Positions 5,325 through 13,556 of a DNA stretch of 21,710 nucleotides are shown here, piece by piece (position 1 is the first letter of the stretch; every line of letters starts with the position of its first letter). A program made the position numbers and the translations under genes. The DNA comes from an uncultured Rikenella sp. (GTDB lineage Bacteria; Bacteroidota; Bacteroidia; Bacteroidales; Rikenellaceae): contig CAJTNK010000026.1 in NCBI GenBank assembly GCA_910577885.1, positions 1 to 21,710 on the forward strand, in the 5' to 3' direction. The notes below the pieces were generated by a model. The model was not told the DNA's origin, ran no database searches, and was given only the letters and a program-made list of their open reading frames with translations.

Positions 5325-8300
5325 CTACTTACCGGTGTCGATTCCGGCCTCACGCAGCTCCTCGTCCGTGCGCTTCATCTCCTCCTGGATTTCCCAGTCC
5401 TCGGTGGGTTCGGTCTGCAGGGGCTTGATTTTCTCCTGCAGCCACTGGAAGGCGATGAACAGCGACGGCACCACGAAGAGCATCGCCAGCGTACCGATCA
5501 CCATCCCCCCGACGACACCGCTCCCCAACGACCGGTTCCCGTTTGCCCCGACGCCCGTAGCGGCCATCAGCGGCAACATCCCGAAGATCATCGTCAGGGC
5601 GGTCATCAAGATCGGCCGCAGACGCGCCTTGGCCGCACTCACCGCCGCTGCGATCAGGCTCATGCCGGCCTGCCGCCGTTCGGTGGCGTACTCCGTGAGC
5701 AGGATGGCCGTCTTGGCGATCAGCCCGATCAGCATGATAAGCCCGGTCTGCAAGTAGATGTTGTTCTCCAAGCCCATAATCTTGGCAAACAGGAAGGTCC
5801 CCATCAAGCCGCACGGCACCGAGAGCAAGACCGCAAACGGAATGACGAAGCTCTCGTACAGTGCGCACAGAATGAGGTAGACCATCAGGAAGCAGATCCC
5901 GAAGATGATCCCGGTCTGTCCGCTCTGCTGGCTCTCCTCGCGGGTGATACCGCCGAAGTCGTACCCGTAGCCGATGGGCAGCGCCGCCGCAGCCGTCTCC
6001 TCGACCGCCCGAATGGCATCCCCCGTACTGTATCCTTCGGCCGGCATGGCGCTCACGGCGATCGAGTTGTACATGTTGAACCGGCTCAAGGTCTCGGCCC
6101 CGTACACCCGGGTCAGCGTCACGAACTGCGACAGCGGGGCCATCTCGCCATTGGCCATCCGCACAAAAACATTATTGAGCGAAGTCTCATCGAGTCGGTG
6201 TTCCGGATCGGCCTGGCTCATGACCCGGTACACCCGCGAGAAGCGGTTGATGTTCGAGACATACTGCCCCCCGTAATACCCCGCCAACGTACTCAGCACG
6301 GCATTCGGCGTAATCCCCGCCCGTTTGCACTTCGCGGCGTCGACATCCACCATCCACTGCGGATAGCGCACGTCGAAAGTCGAGTAAGCCATCGCGATCT
6401 CCGGCCGCTGGTTGAGTGCCCCCAGAAACTGCTGCACCACGCCGAAGAAGGCATTGATATCCCCGCCGGTCTTGTCCTGCATCTGGATGTCGAGCGAGTT
6501 CCCGGTCCCGTACCCCGGGATCATCCCCGGCGACATGGCGAAGATCTGCGCATCCTTGATATCCGCGGTCCGGGCATAGATCTGTCCGATCACCGCATCC
6601 ACCGCATCCGTCGGTTCCGGCCGTTCGTCCCACGGCTTGAGCCGCACGATCACCATCCCGAACGCACTCCCCTGGCCCGATATCAGCCCGTAACCCGACA
6701 CGACCTGCATGTTCTGGATCTGCGGAATCGGCTGCAACCGGGCTTCGATCTCCTGCATCACCCGGTCCGTGGTATTGAGCGAGCTCCCCGGAGCCACACT
6801 CACGTTCACCATAATGGTCCCCTGGTCCTCCTGCGGCACGAGACTGGTCTTCGTCGACCGCATCAGGAACACGAGTGCCACCACCGAACAAACCAACAGC
6901 CCCCAAGTCAGCCACTTATGCTTCACGAACGCCAGCACGATCTTCTTGTACTTCTCGCTGATCGTATCGAAAGCCGTGTTGAAGGTCTTCCGGAACCGCG
7001 CGGCGAAGTTTTTCTTCTGCGTTCCGTCCTCGTTCAGGTAAGGTTTGAGCAGCAGCGCACACAACGCCGGACTCAACGTCAAAGCATTGACGGCCGAGAT
7101 CCCCACAGCCACCGCCATGGTCAACCCGAACTGGGTATAGAAAGTCCCCGAAGTCCCGGTCATGAACGACACGGGGATAAACACCGCCATGAAGACCAGC
7201 GACGAGGTGATGACCGCCCCGCTGATCCCCTTCATGGCGTCGATGCTGGCCATATAAGAAGACCGATACCCCACGTCGAACCGCGCCTGAACCGCTTCGA
7301 CGACGATAATGGCGTCGTCCACCACGGTCCCGATCACGAGCACCAAGGCGAACAGCGTGATGAGGTTGATACTGAACCCGGCCAACGACATGAAAGCGAA
7401 AGTCCCGATCAGCGAAACGATAATCCCCACCAACGGAATCAAAGTCGACCGGAGGTCCTGCAAGAAGACGTACACCACCAAGATCACCAAGACAATCGCT
7501 TCGATCAAAGTCTTGATCACCTCATGAATCGAAGCAAAAAGGAAGTCGTTGGAGCTCATGAGCTGCGTTTCGGCAACCCCTCTCGGAAAGTTCTTGGCGG
7601 CCTCGGCCAGGAAAGCGTCGATCTTCTGGTTGACCTCCGTGGCGTTCGACCCGGCGGTTTGGAAGATCATACACGCCACCCCCGGATGTCCGTTGGTCCG
7701 GCCGTGAAAAGCGTAGCTCTCCTGCCCCAACTCGACATCGGCGATATCCTTGAGCCGCAGCACCTCGCCGTCGTCGGTCGACCGGATGATGATCTCGCCG
7801 AACTCTTCGGGCGTAATCAACCGGCCGCGATACTTCATCGTATACTGATAGGTCTCGCCCGAATTTTCCCCGAACGACCCGGTAGCGGCTTCGATGTTCT
7901 GTTCGGCCAGCGCCTGCGCCACATCCGACGGCACGAGCTTGTACTGCGCCATGACGTCCGGTTTGAGCCAGATCCGCATGCTGTAGTTCGCCCCCATGAC
8001 CATCATATCCCCCACCCCGGTGATCCGCAGGATTTCCGGCTTAAGGTTGATGTTCAGATAGTTGGCCAGAAAAGTCTCGTCATACGAATCGTCCGGACTG
8101 TACAGCGCGAACATCTGCAGGATACTGGTCTGCCGCTTGGACGTAGTCACCCCGACCTGGGTCACCTCCGCCGGCAGCTGTCCGGTGGCCCTGGCCACGC
8201 GGTTCTGGACATTGACCGCCGCCATGTCCGGATCGACCCCCTGCTTGAAGTAGACGGTGATCGACACCGACCCCGCATTCGACGCAGTGGATGTCATATA

Positions 8301-8531
8301 GGTCATGTCCTCCACCCCGTTGATGGCCTCTTCCAACGGCGCCACCACACTCTTCTGCAACGTTTCGGCACTCGCTCCGAAGTACGTCGCGCTGACCTGG
8401 ATGGTCGGTGGCGCGATGTCCGGATACTGTTCGACCGGCAGCGTGAACAGACCGATGATCCCGACCACCACGATCGTGATGGAGATCACGGCCGAAAGGA
8501 CCGGTCGTTCGATAAATTTTCTCAGATTCAT
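5325..8531 (-). CDS. RND multidrug efflux transporter, AcrB/MexB (HAE1) family
   Basis: At 1068 residues it matches the roughly 1050-residue AcrB class. The N-terminus is typical (NLRKFIERPVLSAVISI, then LFTLPVEQYPDIAPPTI). Twelve membrane segments and two large periplasmic loops follow the standard plan. The proton-relay residues are present: the Asp pair in GTVVDDAIIVVEAV (TM4), Lys in IGLIAKTAILLTEYA (TM10), and the Thr region in RLRPILMTALTMIFGMLPLM (TM11). That makes it an HAE1-type drug/proton antiporter, not a metal exporter (no metal-type Met or acidic substitutions in TM4). It lies in the inner membrane and works with the adaptor (33 bp upstream) and channel (41 bp downstream) as one operon. 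A long antisense open frame across it is a by-product of GC-rich codon use. Confidence 0.96.
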   Translation of the reverse strand: MNLRKFIERPVLSAVISITIVVVGIIGLFTLPVEQYPDIAPPTIQVSATYFGASAETLQKSVVAPLEEAINGVEDMTYMTSTASNAGSVSITVYFKQGVDPDMAAVNVQNRVARATGQLPAEVTQVGVTTSKRQTSILQMFALYSPDDSYDETFLANYLNINLKPEILRITGVGDMMVMGANYSMRIWLKPDVMAQYKLVPSDVAQALAEQNIEAATGSFGENSGETYQYTMKYRGRLITPEEFGEIIIRSTDDGEVLRLKDIADVELGQESYAFHGRTNGHPGVACMIFQTAGSNATEVNQKIDAFLAEAAKNFPRGVAETQLMSSNDFLFASIHEVIKTLIEAIVLVILVVYVFLQDLRSTLIPLVGIIVSLIGTFAFMSLAGFSINLITLFALVLVIGTVVDDAIIVVEAVQARFDVGYRSSYMASIDAMKGISGAVITSSLVFMAVFIPVSFMTGTSGTFYTQFGLTMAVAVGISAVNALTLSPALCALLLKPYLNEDGTQKKNFAARFRKTFNTAFDTISEKYKKIVLAFVKHKWLTWGLLVCSVVALVFLMRSTKTSLVPQEDQGTIMVNVSVAPGSSLNTTDRVMQEIEARLQPIPQIQNMQVVSGYGLISGQGSAFGMVIVRLKPWDERPEPTDAVDAVIGQIYARTADIKDAQIFAMSPGMIPGYGTGNSLDIQMQDKTGGDINAFFGVVQQFLGALNQRPEIAMAYSTFDVRYPQWMVDVDAAKCKRAGITPNAVLSTLAGYYGGQYVSNINRFSRVYRVMSQADPEHRLDETSLNNVFVRMANGEMAPLSQFVTLTRVYGAETLSRFNMYNSIAVSAMPAEGYSTGDAIRAVEETAAAALPIGYGYDFGGITREESQQSGQTGIIFGICFLMVYLILCALYESFVIPFAVLLSVPCGLMGTFLFAKIMGLENNIYLQTGLIMLIGLIAKTAILLTEYATERRQAGMSLIAAAVSAAKARLRPILMTALTMIFGMLPLMAATGVGANGNRSLGSGVVGGMVIGTLAMLFVVPSLFIAFQWLQEKIKPLQTEPTEDWEIQEEMKRTDEELREAGIDTGK

Positions 8532-8564
8532 GAATTAATTCCTCCCCGTTGAAATAGTGCGTGT

Positions 8565-9905
8565 TTACTCCCCGTCGTTCTCCATCTGCTGCCGAATGGC
8601 CGCAGCCTTGGCCGCATCGTCGTCGGTCTGCTCGGTCTGTGCCGTTTGCTGCGCCTGCTCTTCAGCCTGGGTCGGCTGTGCAGCCTCCTGAGTCTGAGCC
8701 GGAGCCTGTTCTTTTGCCTGTGCCTCGGACGACTCCTGGACAGATTCTGCCGCCTGCTGCGGTTGCTGCGCCTGAGGTGCCTGAGCCTGTGCGTTCTTCG
8801 GCGTGATCGGCGTCCCCTCGCGCAACAGACCTACCCCCTCGGCCACAATCACATCGCCGGCCGAAAGCCCCGCATCCACGATGAATTCCCGGCCGCCGTC
8901 GACCCGTGTCACCTGCACCGGCGCAGCCTTAGCCACACCATCCACCAGTTTGTAAACAAAACGCTTGTCCTGAATTTCGAACGTCGCGGCCTGCGGAATC
9001 ACCAGCGCCCCCTGCCGTTCGACCGGCACGATGACGTTCCCCGTCCCGCCGCTGTGCAGCAGGCCGTCCTTGTTCGGGAACTCGGCCCGCAGGCTCACCG
9101 TCCCGGTCGAACGGTCGATCACACCGCTGATCGATTCGATCCGTCCCGGCTGCGGATAGACCGACTTGTCGCTCAAAGTCAGCTCGACCTGCGGCATCTG
9201 TTTCAAAGCCGCTTCTTTCGACCCGTACTGCCGGATGAGCTCCAAGAGCTGGTTTTCGGTCATCGAGAAGTAGACGTACATATCCGAGTTGTCGGAAACG
9301 GTGGTCAGCGGCTGCGGCATGGCCGAACTCACCAGGGTCCCCACCCGGTAAGGCAAGGTCCCCACCACCCCGTCCGACGGGCTCTTCACCACCGTGTACG
9401 AGAGGTTGTTCCGCGCATTGACCTCCTGGGCCTTGGCCTGCGCCAACTGTGCTTCGGCCGCCAGCAAGGTGTTCTTGGCCGTGCTCAGGTCGTACTCCGA
9501 GATCACGTTCTGCTTGTACAGTTCCTGTTTGCTGTCATAAGCCAGCTGTGCCGTCGCCAACTGCGCTTTGGCCGCCTGCACGTTGGCCGTGGCCGTCTGC
9601 AACGCCGCCCGATACGGCACCTGGTCGATCACGAAGAGGGTCTGCCCCTTCTTCACGCGCTGCCCTTCGGTCACCGCCACCCGGGTCAGCGTCCCGCCCA
9701 CTTGCGGATAGATATCGATATCCTGTCGCCCGCGAATCGTCGCCGAGTAGGCGCTGGACAAAGTCCGGTCGGCCGGTTCGACGGTCATCACCGCATAGGC
9801 CGCCGTACGCGGCATCTGAGGCGCCTCCTGACAACCGACAGCCGCCACGCAGCACGCCGCCGCCACCCAAGCCTGTTTCATCTTGCTGAACATGTTCTTA
9901 CTCAT
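8565..9905 (-). CDS. RND periplasmic adaptor lipoprotein (AcrA/MexA family) with Gln/Ala-rich tail
   Basis: 446 residues, first gene of the efflux operon. The signal sequence ends in lipobox AAVGC (Cys25), so it should be anchored to the inner membrane. Residues about 45-100 give the first barrel-sandwich/lipoyl half (YPQVGGTLTRVAVTEGQRVKKGQ), 100-165 an alpha-helical hairpin, 166-200 the second lipoyl half (VVKSPSDGVVGTLPYRVGTLV), then beta-barrel and membrane-proximal domains to about 370. Residues 371-446 form an unusual tail of mainly Gln, Ala, Glu and Pro ending in an acidic stretch. AcrA-type proteins normally end near where this tail begins. The tail looks disordered and its role is unknown. 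A good -7 promoter box lies about 50 bp upstream. Confidence 0.94.
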   Translation of the reverse strand: MSKNMFSKMKQAWVAAACCVAAVGCQEAPQMPRTAAYAVMTVEPADRTLSSAYSATIRGRQDIDIYPQVGGTLTRVAVTEGQRVKKGQTLFVIDQVPYRAALQTATANVQAAKAQLATAQLAYDSKQELYKQNVISEYDLSTAKNTLLAAEAQLAQAKAQEVNARNNLSYTVVKSPSDGVVGTLPYRVGTLVSSAMPQPLTTVSDNSDMYVYFSMTENQLLELIRQYGSKEAALKQMPQVELTLSDKSVYPQPGRIESISGVIDRSTGTVSLRAEFPNKDGLLHSGGTGNVIVPVERQGALVIPQAATFEIQDKRFVYKLVDGVAKAAPVQVTRVDGGREFIVDAGLSAGDVIVAEGVGLLREGTPITPKNAQAQAPQAQQPQQAAESVQESSEAQAKEQAPAQTQEAAQPTQAEEQAQQTAQTEQTDDDAAKAAAIRQQMENDGE

Positions 9906-9951
9906 CTCTTCTGTGTGTATGTATTGCGTTTTTATTTTTCACTCAGAACTA

Positions 9952-9959
9952 CAAAGATA
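9952..9959 (-). promoter_or_regulatory. -7 promoter box for the efflux operon
   Basis: On the minus strand this reads TATCTTTG, a perfect match to the Bacteroidota -7 consensus TAnnTTTG, 46 bp before the adaptor start. I see no clear TTTG at -33, which is common when an activator is used. Confidence 0.6.
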
Positions 9960-10002
9960 GCGGTTTTTATTCGGGACGCCATTATTCAATGTCAATTCTC
10001 TT

Positions 10003-10021
10003 TTGTTCATTTTCGGAACAA
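10003..10021. promoter_or_regulatory. Candidate operator: TTGTTC-N7-GAACAA
   Basis: A perfect 6-bp inverted repeat with a 7-base spacer lies in the 182-bp gap between the efflux operon and the divergent AraC-type gene. It is 28 bp upstream of the regulator's -7 box and 44 bp upstream of the efflux -7 box. AraC proteins often bind direct repeats, so assigning it to this regulator is a guess. Confidence 0.35.
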
Positions 10022-10048
10022 TCCGTGCCGCCGAACACCAGAATTCGC

Positions 10049-10056
10049 TATTTTTG
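10049..10056 (+). promoter_or_regulatory. -7 promoter box for the AraC-type regulator
   Basis: TATTTTTG matches TAnnTTTG. Transcription would start near 10063, giving a leader of about 25 bases to the ATG at 10088. It lies inside the longer open frame that begins at 9989, which is the main reason to reject that earlier start. Confidence 0.55.
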
Positions 10057-10087
10057 TTTTTTCACCCTCCAAAAACTGTCATTCGGC

Positions 10088-10963
10088 ATGAAGCAAGAGC
10101 ATTCGGAACGGGTCCTGACCCTACGGTCGTTTCTGGCGGGCACCTATCCGCTGACGCGCGCCACGACCCGGCCGCGGAAACTGAACGGCGGAGCGATCTT
10201 CATCTGCCGCCGGGGATCGGCCACCGTGAGCATCGACCTGAAGCGCTACGACATCACGCCCGACACGGGGGTGGTGCTGCTGCCGGGGACGATCTTCCGG
10301 ATCGACCGGCCGAGCGACGACTTCATGATCTCGCTGTGCAGTTTTTCGTCGACGATGTTCCAGGAGGCTTCGTTCCGGATCGGCCTGGAGCTGTTCAACT
10401 TCCTGAAAGAGCACCCGTGCAGCGCCATTCCGGACAAAAACGCCGAGACGTCGATCGCCATCATCCGCAGCATCGAAGCCGTCTACGCCGACAAGCAGAA
10501 CCGCCACCGCGAACAGATTGCCCGGATGCTGCTCCGCTCGCTGCTGCTGGACGTCTACGACAAGACCCACCGCCTGTTCGACCGACGGCCGGCCACCGCC
10601 GAGGGCTCTCGGAAAGAGGAGCTCTTCCGCCGGTTCATGGCCCTGCTCCACGAGTTTGCCGGGGCCGAGCGCGAGGTACACTTCTATGCCGACCGGCTCT
10701 GCATCTCGACGAAGTACCTGACGAGCATCTGCCGCCAGCTGGTCGGCGCCTCGGCCAAGATGATCATCGACCACTGCACGCTGATGGAGATCAAGGTGCT
10801 GCTGCAGTCCACGGACCTGAACATCCAGGAGCTCTCGGAGCTGCTCCATTTTCCGGACCAGTCCTACCTGGGGCGCTACTTCAAGCGGCACGAGGGACTC
10901 TCGCCCAAGGACTACCGGGCGGGATGCCGTCCGGCGGCCACGACGGAGACCGACGAGGCCTGA
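10088..10963 (+). CDS. AraC/XylS-family transcriptional regulator, divergent from efflux operon
   Basis: 291 residues from the ATG at 10088 (MKQEHSERV). An earlier in-frame ATG at 9989 would add 33 residues that do not look like protein and would place the promoter inside the gene. The N-terminal part is a cupin-like sensing domain (GGAIFICRRGSATVSIDL, then TGVVLLPGTIFRID). The C-terminus carries the two-helix-turn-helix AraC domain: YADRLCISTKYLTSICRQ, then NIQELSELLHFPDQSYLGRY and FKRHEGLSPKDYR, the canonical second motif. This layout is typical of Bacteroidota AraC regulators. Sitting head-to-head with the efflux genes over a 182-bp gap, it probably controls them and itself; the inducer is unknown. 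No terminator is obvious before the next gene. Confidence 0.9.
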   Translation: MKQEHSERVLTLRSFLAGTYPLTRATTRPRKLNGGAIFICRRGSATVSIDLKRYDITPDTGVVLLPGTIFRIDRPSDDFMISLCSFSSTMFQEASFRIGLELFNFLKEHPCSAIPDKNAETSIAIIRSIEAVYADKQNRHREQIARMLLRSLLLDVYDKTHRLFDRRPATAEGSRKEELFRRFMALLHEFAGAEREVHFYADRLCISTKYLTSICRQLVGASAKMIIDHCTLMEIKVLLQSTDLNIQELSELLHFPDQSYLGRYFKRHEGLSPKDYRAGCRPAATTETDEA

Positions 10964-11070
10964 CACACCGACCGCTTGAATTTTTCGTTTTCACGGCTTA
11001 CCTTTACAGAGATCCGACCGACACCACCTCCGAAGGTTTAAATTCGGACCCCATTTTTCCGAAAAAACAG

Positions 11071-11078
11071 TACCTTTG
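11071..11078 (+). promoter_or_regulatory. -7 promoter box for the sialic acid lyase gene
   Basis: TACCTTTG matches TAnnTTTG, 71 bp before the ATG at 11150. The implied leader of about 65 bases contains a GC-rich stretch (GCGCGGCGCGCG) that could fold. Its presence argues for transcription separate from the AraC-type gene. Confidence 0.55.
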
Positions 11079-11149
11079 AGAGCGCGGCGCGCGACACCGG
11101 GCGCCGCCGAATTTTTCACGGAAAAACACCACACTCAACCCATCACGTC

Positions 11150-12067
11150 ATGGAAAAGATCAAAGGCCTCATCGACGCCCCCTTCACCCCGTTCCACCCG
11201 AACGGAGACATCAATCTCGCACCGATACCGGCCTATGCGGCGATGCTCCGCAAGAACGGCTTGCAGGGAGTATTCATCAACGGCTCGTCGGGCGAGGGAT
11301 ACATGCTCACCGAAGAGGAACGCATGCAACTGGCCGAGGCCTGGATGGCCGCCGCACCCGAAGGGTTCAAAGTCATCGTACACGTCGGGAGCACCTGCGT
11401 CCGGCAGAGCTTCCGCCTGGCACAACACGCCCAGAAGATCGGAGCATGGGGGATCGGAGCCATGGCACCCCCGTTCCCCAAGGTAGGACGGGTCGAAGAG
11501 CTGGTCAAATACTGCGAAGAAATTGCCGCGGGGGCTCCGCAACTGCCGTTCTACTTCTACCACATCCCGGCCTTCAACGGCGCCTACCTCTCGATGGTCG
11601 AGTTCCTGGAAGCCGTCGACGGACGCATCCCCAACTTCGCCGGCATCAAATACACGTTCGAGAGCCTGTACGAGTACAACCAGTGCCGGCTCTACAAGGA
11701 GGGCAAGTTCGACATGCTCCACGGACAGGACGAAACGATACTCCCCTGCCTGGCGATGGGCGGCGCGCAGGGCGGAATCGGCGGAACGACCAACTACAAC
11801 GGGCGAGAACTGGTCGGAATCATCGAGGCCTGGAAGGCGGGCGACCTGGAACTGGCCCGCGAAAGACAGAACTTCTCCCAAGCGGTCATCAACGTGATCT
11901 GCCGCTACCGGGGCAACATCGTGGGCGGAAAACGAATCATGAAACTCATCGGACTCGACCTGGGACCCAACCGAACCCCGTTCCGAAACATCACCCCCGA
12001 CGAAGAACTGGCCATGAAACACGAACTCACGGCCATCGACTTCTTCAACCGCTGTAATCAATTGTAA
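11150..12067 (+). CDS. nanA: N-acetylneuraminate lyase (DHDPS/NAL class I aldolase)
   Basis: 305 residues, the normal length of the family. This (beta/alpha)8-barrel class I aldolase would split N-acetylneuraminate into N-acetylmannosamine and pyruvate in the cytoplasm. Visible motifs: GSSGEG (45-50) in place of the GSTGE carboxylate-binding loop, Tyr137 in FYFYHIP, and the Schiff-base lysine Lys167 in AGIKYT. Spacing of Tyr and Lys agrees with E. coli NanA (Tyr137, Lys165). YHIP and GIKYT favour sialic acid lyase over dihydrodipicolinate synthase, which usually has YNVP. It is monocistronic, with its own -7 box and palindromic element P3 directly downstream. No nanE, nanT or sialidase is adjacent, so the substrate is family-based. 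Confidence 0.88.
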   Translation: MEKIKGLIDAPFTPFHPNGDINLAPIPAYAAMLRKNGLQGVFINGSSGEGYMLTEEERMQLAEAWMAAAPEGFKVIVHVGSTCVRQSFRLAQHAQKIGAWGIGAMAPPFPKVGRVEELVKYCEEIAAGAPQLPFYFYHIPAFNGAYLSMVEFLEAVDGRIPNFAGIKYTFESLYEYNQCRLYKEGKFDMLHGQDETILPCLAMGGAQGGIGGTTNYNGRELVGIIEAWKAGDLELARERQNFSQAVINVICRYRGNIVGGKRIMKLIGLDLGPNRTPFRNITPDEELAMKHELTAIDFFNRCNQL

Positions 12068-12119
12068 ATTTTCTTCTTCGTGCTATAACTTGCCAACCGT
12101 GCTTTGAGAACCGGACAGA

Positions 12120-12385
12120 ACTGTTCTCTTTGTGAACAAAGAGAACCAGAAAAACTTTCGAAAGTGCTTCGCACTTTTAAGCCATCCGGGGCACAAGGTG
12201 CTTTGCCGCTCTTTTGGGGTGGGTTCTTTTAGGCGCGCTTAGTCTGTGATAACCTTAGAGCACGCCCAAAAAGAATCCCACCCCAAGGAAACGGGCGAAC
12301 ACTGTACCGAGATAGAGTTAGGATGCGCAAGCATCCTCGAAAGTCTTTTGGGTACCTTTTCTTCAGAAAAGGTACAGTACCCTCC
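12120..12385. repeat. Palindromic element P3 (complete)
   Basis: Left terminal hairpin GTTCTCTTTG/CAAAGAGAAC (12123-12146, loop TGAA), small hairpin AAAGTGC/GCACTTT (12161-12177), large central inverted repeat starting TTGGGGTGGG (12214-12242) and ending CCCACCCCAA (12253-12286), small hairpin GGATGC/GCATCC with GCAA loop (12321-12336), right terminal hairpin GTACCTTTTC/GAAAAGGTAC (12352-12375, loop TTCA), and end AGTACCCTCC. Positions 12339-12375 match P4 16451-16487 exactly over 37 bases. With flanks it fills the gap between nanA and the epimerase gene, and probably also ends the nanA transcript. Confidence 0.85.
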
Positions 12386-12444
12386 GGTAGCTAAAGAACG
12401 ATTAGTAAAGTGAAAGTAGAAAGAACAAATTAACACAAGTTATA

Positions 12445-13002
12445 ATGAAGTTTCAGAAGATAGAGACCCCGATTGAAGGTTTGATTGTAGTGGAGCCGAC
12501 GGTGTTCGGCGATGCCCGGGGTTTTTTCATGGAGAGTTATGCGAAGCGGGATTTTGACGAGCTGTTGGGCGAGGAGGTGGCGTTCGTGCAGGACAATCAT
12601 AGCAAGTCTCGGCGAGGGGTATTGCGGGGGTTGCACTTTCAGCGGCAGCATGCGCAGGGGAAGTTGATCCGGGTCGTGGCCGGCGGTGTTTACGACGTGG
12701 CGGTGGACCTGCGGCCGGAGAGTCCGACGTACGGGAAGTGGTACGGGATCGAGCTCACGGCCGAAAATAAGCGGCAGTTTTATGTTCCGCCGCGGTTTGC
12801 GCACGGCTTTCTGACCTTGGCGGACGACACCGAGTTTTTGTACAAGTGTACGGACTACTACCACCCGGAGTTCGACGGAGGGGTGCGGTGGGACGATCCG
12901 CAGATCGGGGTGGACTGGCGGCTGGCGCATTACGGGCTGCGGCCGGAGGAGCTGCTGCTCTCGGACAAGGACCGGGTGCAGCCGTTGCTGGCCGAGCTTT
13001 AG
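12445..13002 (+). CDS. rfbC: dTDP-4-dehydrorhamnose 3,5-epimerase
   Basis: 185 residues, the normal RmlC length. It is a cupin-fold cytoplasmic enzyme that epimerises dTDP-4-keto-6-deoxyglucose at C3 and C5 for dTDP-L-rhamnose synthesis. Family landmarks in order: GDARGFFMESY (22-32), QDNHSKSRRGVLRGLHFQ with the catalytic base His64 (49-66), QGKLIRVVAGGVYDVAVDLR (71-90), FYVPPRFAHGFLTL (112-125), and the Tyr-containing KCTDYYHPE (134-142). The usual partners rfbA, rfbB and rfbD are absent from the window, so they must lie elsewhere. The upstream sequence is A-rich, with no Shine-Dalgarno site and no convincing -7 box. The stop overlaps that of the convergent peptidase gene. Confidence 0.95.
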   Translation: MKFQKIETPIEGLIVVEPTVFGDARGFFMESYAKRDFDELLGEEVAFVQDNHSKSRRGVLRGLHFQRQHAQGKLIRVVAGGVYDVAVDLRPESPTYGKWYGIELTAENKRQFYVPPRFAHGFLTLADDTEFLYKCTDYYHPEFDGGVRWDDPQIGVDWRLAHYGLRPEELLLSDKDRVQPLLAEL

Positions 13003-13409
13003 AGGTGGAGCACCTGGCTGCGGTTGGCCGTGGGCCGGTAGGAGAGGTGTATCCACCGGTAACCCGATTCGTCGATCAGTTGGTCGAAAGCGATGCGGCC
13101 GGTCTTTTGGAGTTCGACGATCTTGGCGAACAGCCGCTTGTTTTCGGCCGGGCTGCCGACCGAGATGTCCGCCGCCTCGCCTTTCAAGTGTTGGGAGGTC
13201 GAGGCGCCGCCTACGGCATGGTTCAGGGCCGGCGAGCGGTAGCCGCTGTTCACGGTGATCGGACCGCCCCACGCCGTGCGGACCGGATCCAAGAGCTGTT
13301 CGATGAGCTGTGTCAACCGGGTGCAAACCGCCGCAGAGGGTCGGTTGTCGATGCCGCGGCGGCGAGCCGTGTCCGAGGCGCAAAGTTCTTCGAGCGTAAA
13401 ATATTTCAT
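12999..13409 (-). CDS. M15-type (D-Ala-D-Ala carboxypeptidase-like) peptidase
   Basis: 136 residues from the ATG at 13409 (MKYFTLEEL). A TTG three codons upstream is a weaker start. It matches the short peptidase M15A fold found in phage-like endolysins and in Bacteroidota genomes: an N-terminal YFTLEELCASDTA segment, then ITVNSGYRSPALNHAVGG, the zinc motif HLKGEAADI (His74, Asp81), and a late WIHLSY giving the third ligand His121. This is the standard HxxGxAxD...H set, so it should be an active metallopeptidase acting on peptidoglycan cross-bridges. No signal peptide is visible, as in phage-type versions. No phage genes lie nearby, so it may be domesticated (inference). Its stop TAA overlaps the TAG of rfbC. 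Confidence 0.85.
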   Translation of the reverse strand: MKYFTLEELCASDTARRRGIDNRPSAAVCTRLTQLIEQLLDPVRTAWGGPITVNSGYRSPALNHAVGGASTSQHLKGEAADISVGSPAENKRLFAKIVELQKTGRIAFDQLIDESGYRWIHLSYRPTANRSQVLHL

Positions 13410-13504
13410 ACCGAACAATGATTTTTCAGGTGATTCAGGCTACGAAATAACGCCGATTCGTCCGCTCCGGAAAACGACCTGCCAACGTTTTGCACAAAAT
13501 CGTT

Positions 13505-13512
13505 TATCTTTG
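13505..13512 (+). promoter_or_regulatory. -7 promoter box for the Wzz-type gene
   Basis: TATCTTTG matches TAnnTTTG, 44 bp before the ATG at 13557. A TTTTG lies at 13488-13492, but it is only about 12 bases upstream, too close for the usual -33 spacing. Confidence 0.6.
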
Positions 13513-13556
13513 TCCGACAACCATTTTTTCAACCCACTTACACACGCGTACACGGC

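Noticed and set aside
3868..5757. 629-codon plus-strand open frame across the outer-membrane factor gene
   Set aside because: Antisense to clear family members on the minus strand; composition dominated by Arg, Leu and Pro.
6198..8552. 784-codon plus-strand open frame across the RND pump gene
   Set aside because: Antisense to a full-length AcrB-type gene; His/Asp/Arg-rich with no recognisable motif.
9989..10087. Earlier ATG start for the AraC-type regulator
   Set aside because: It would place the TATTTTTG promoter box inside the gene, and the 33 extra residues do not resemble the family N-terminus.
8646..10091. 481-codon plus-strand open frame across the adaptor gene
   Set aside because: Antisense to the adaptor and crosses the divergent promoter region.
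12999..13409. Prophage remnant around the M15 peptidase
   Set aside because: No holin, tail, portal or integrase genes nearby; neighbours are polysaccharide genes.
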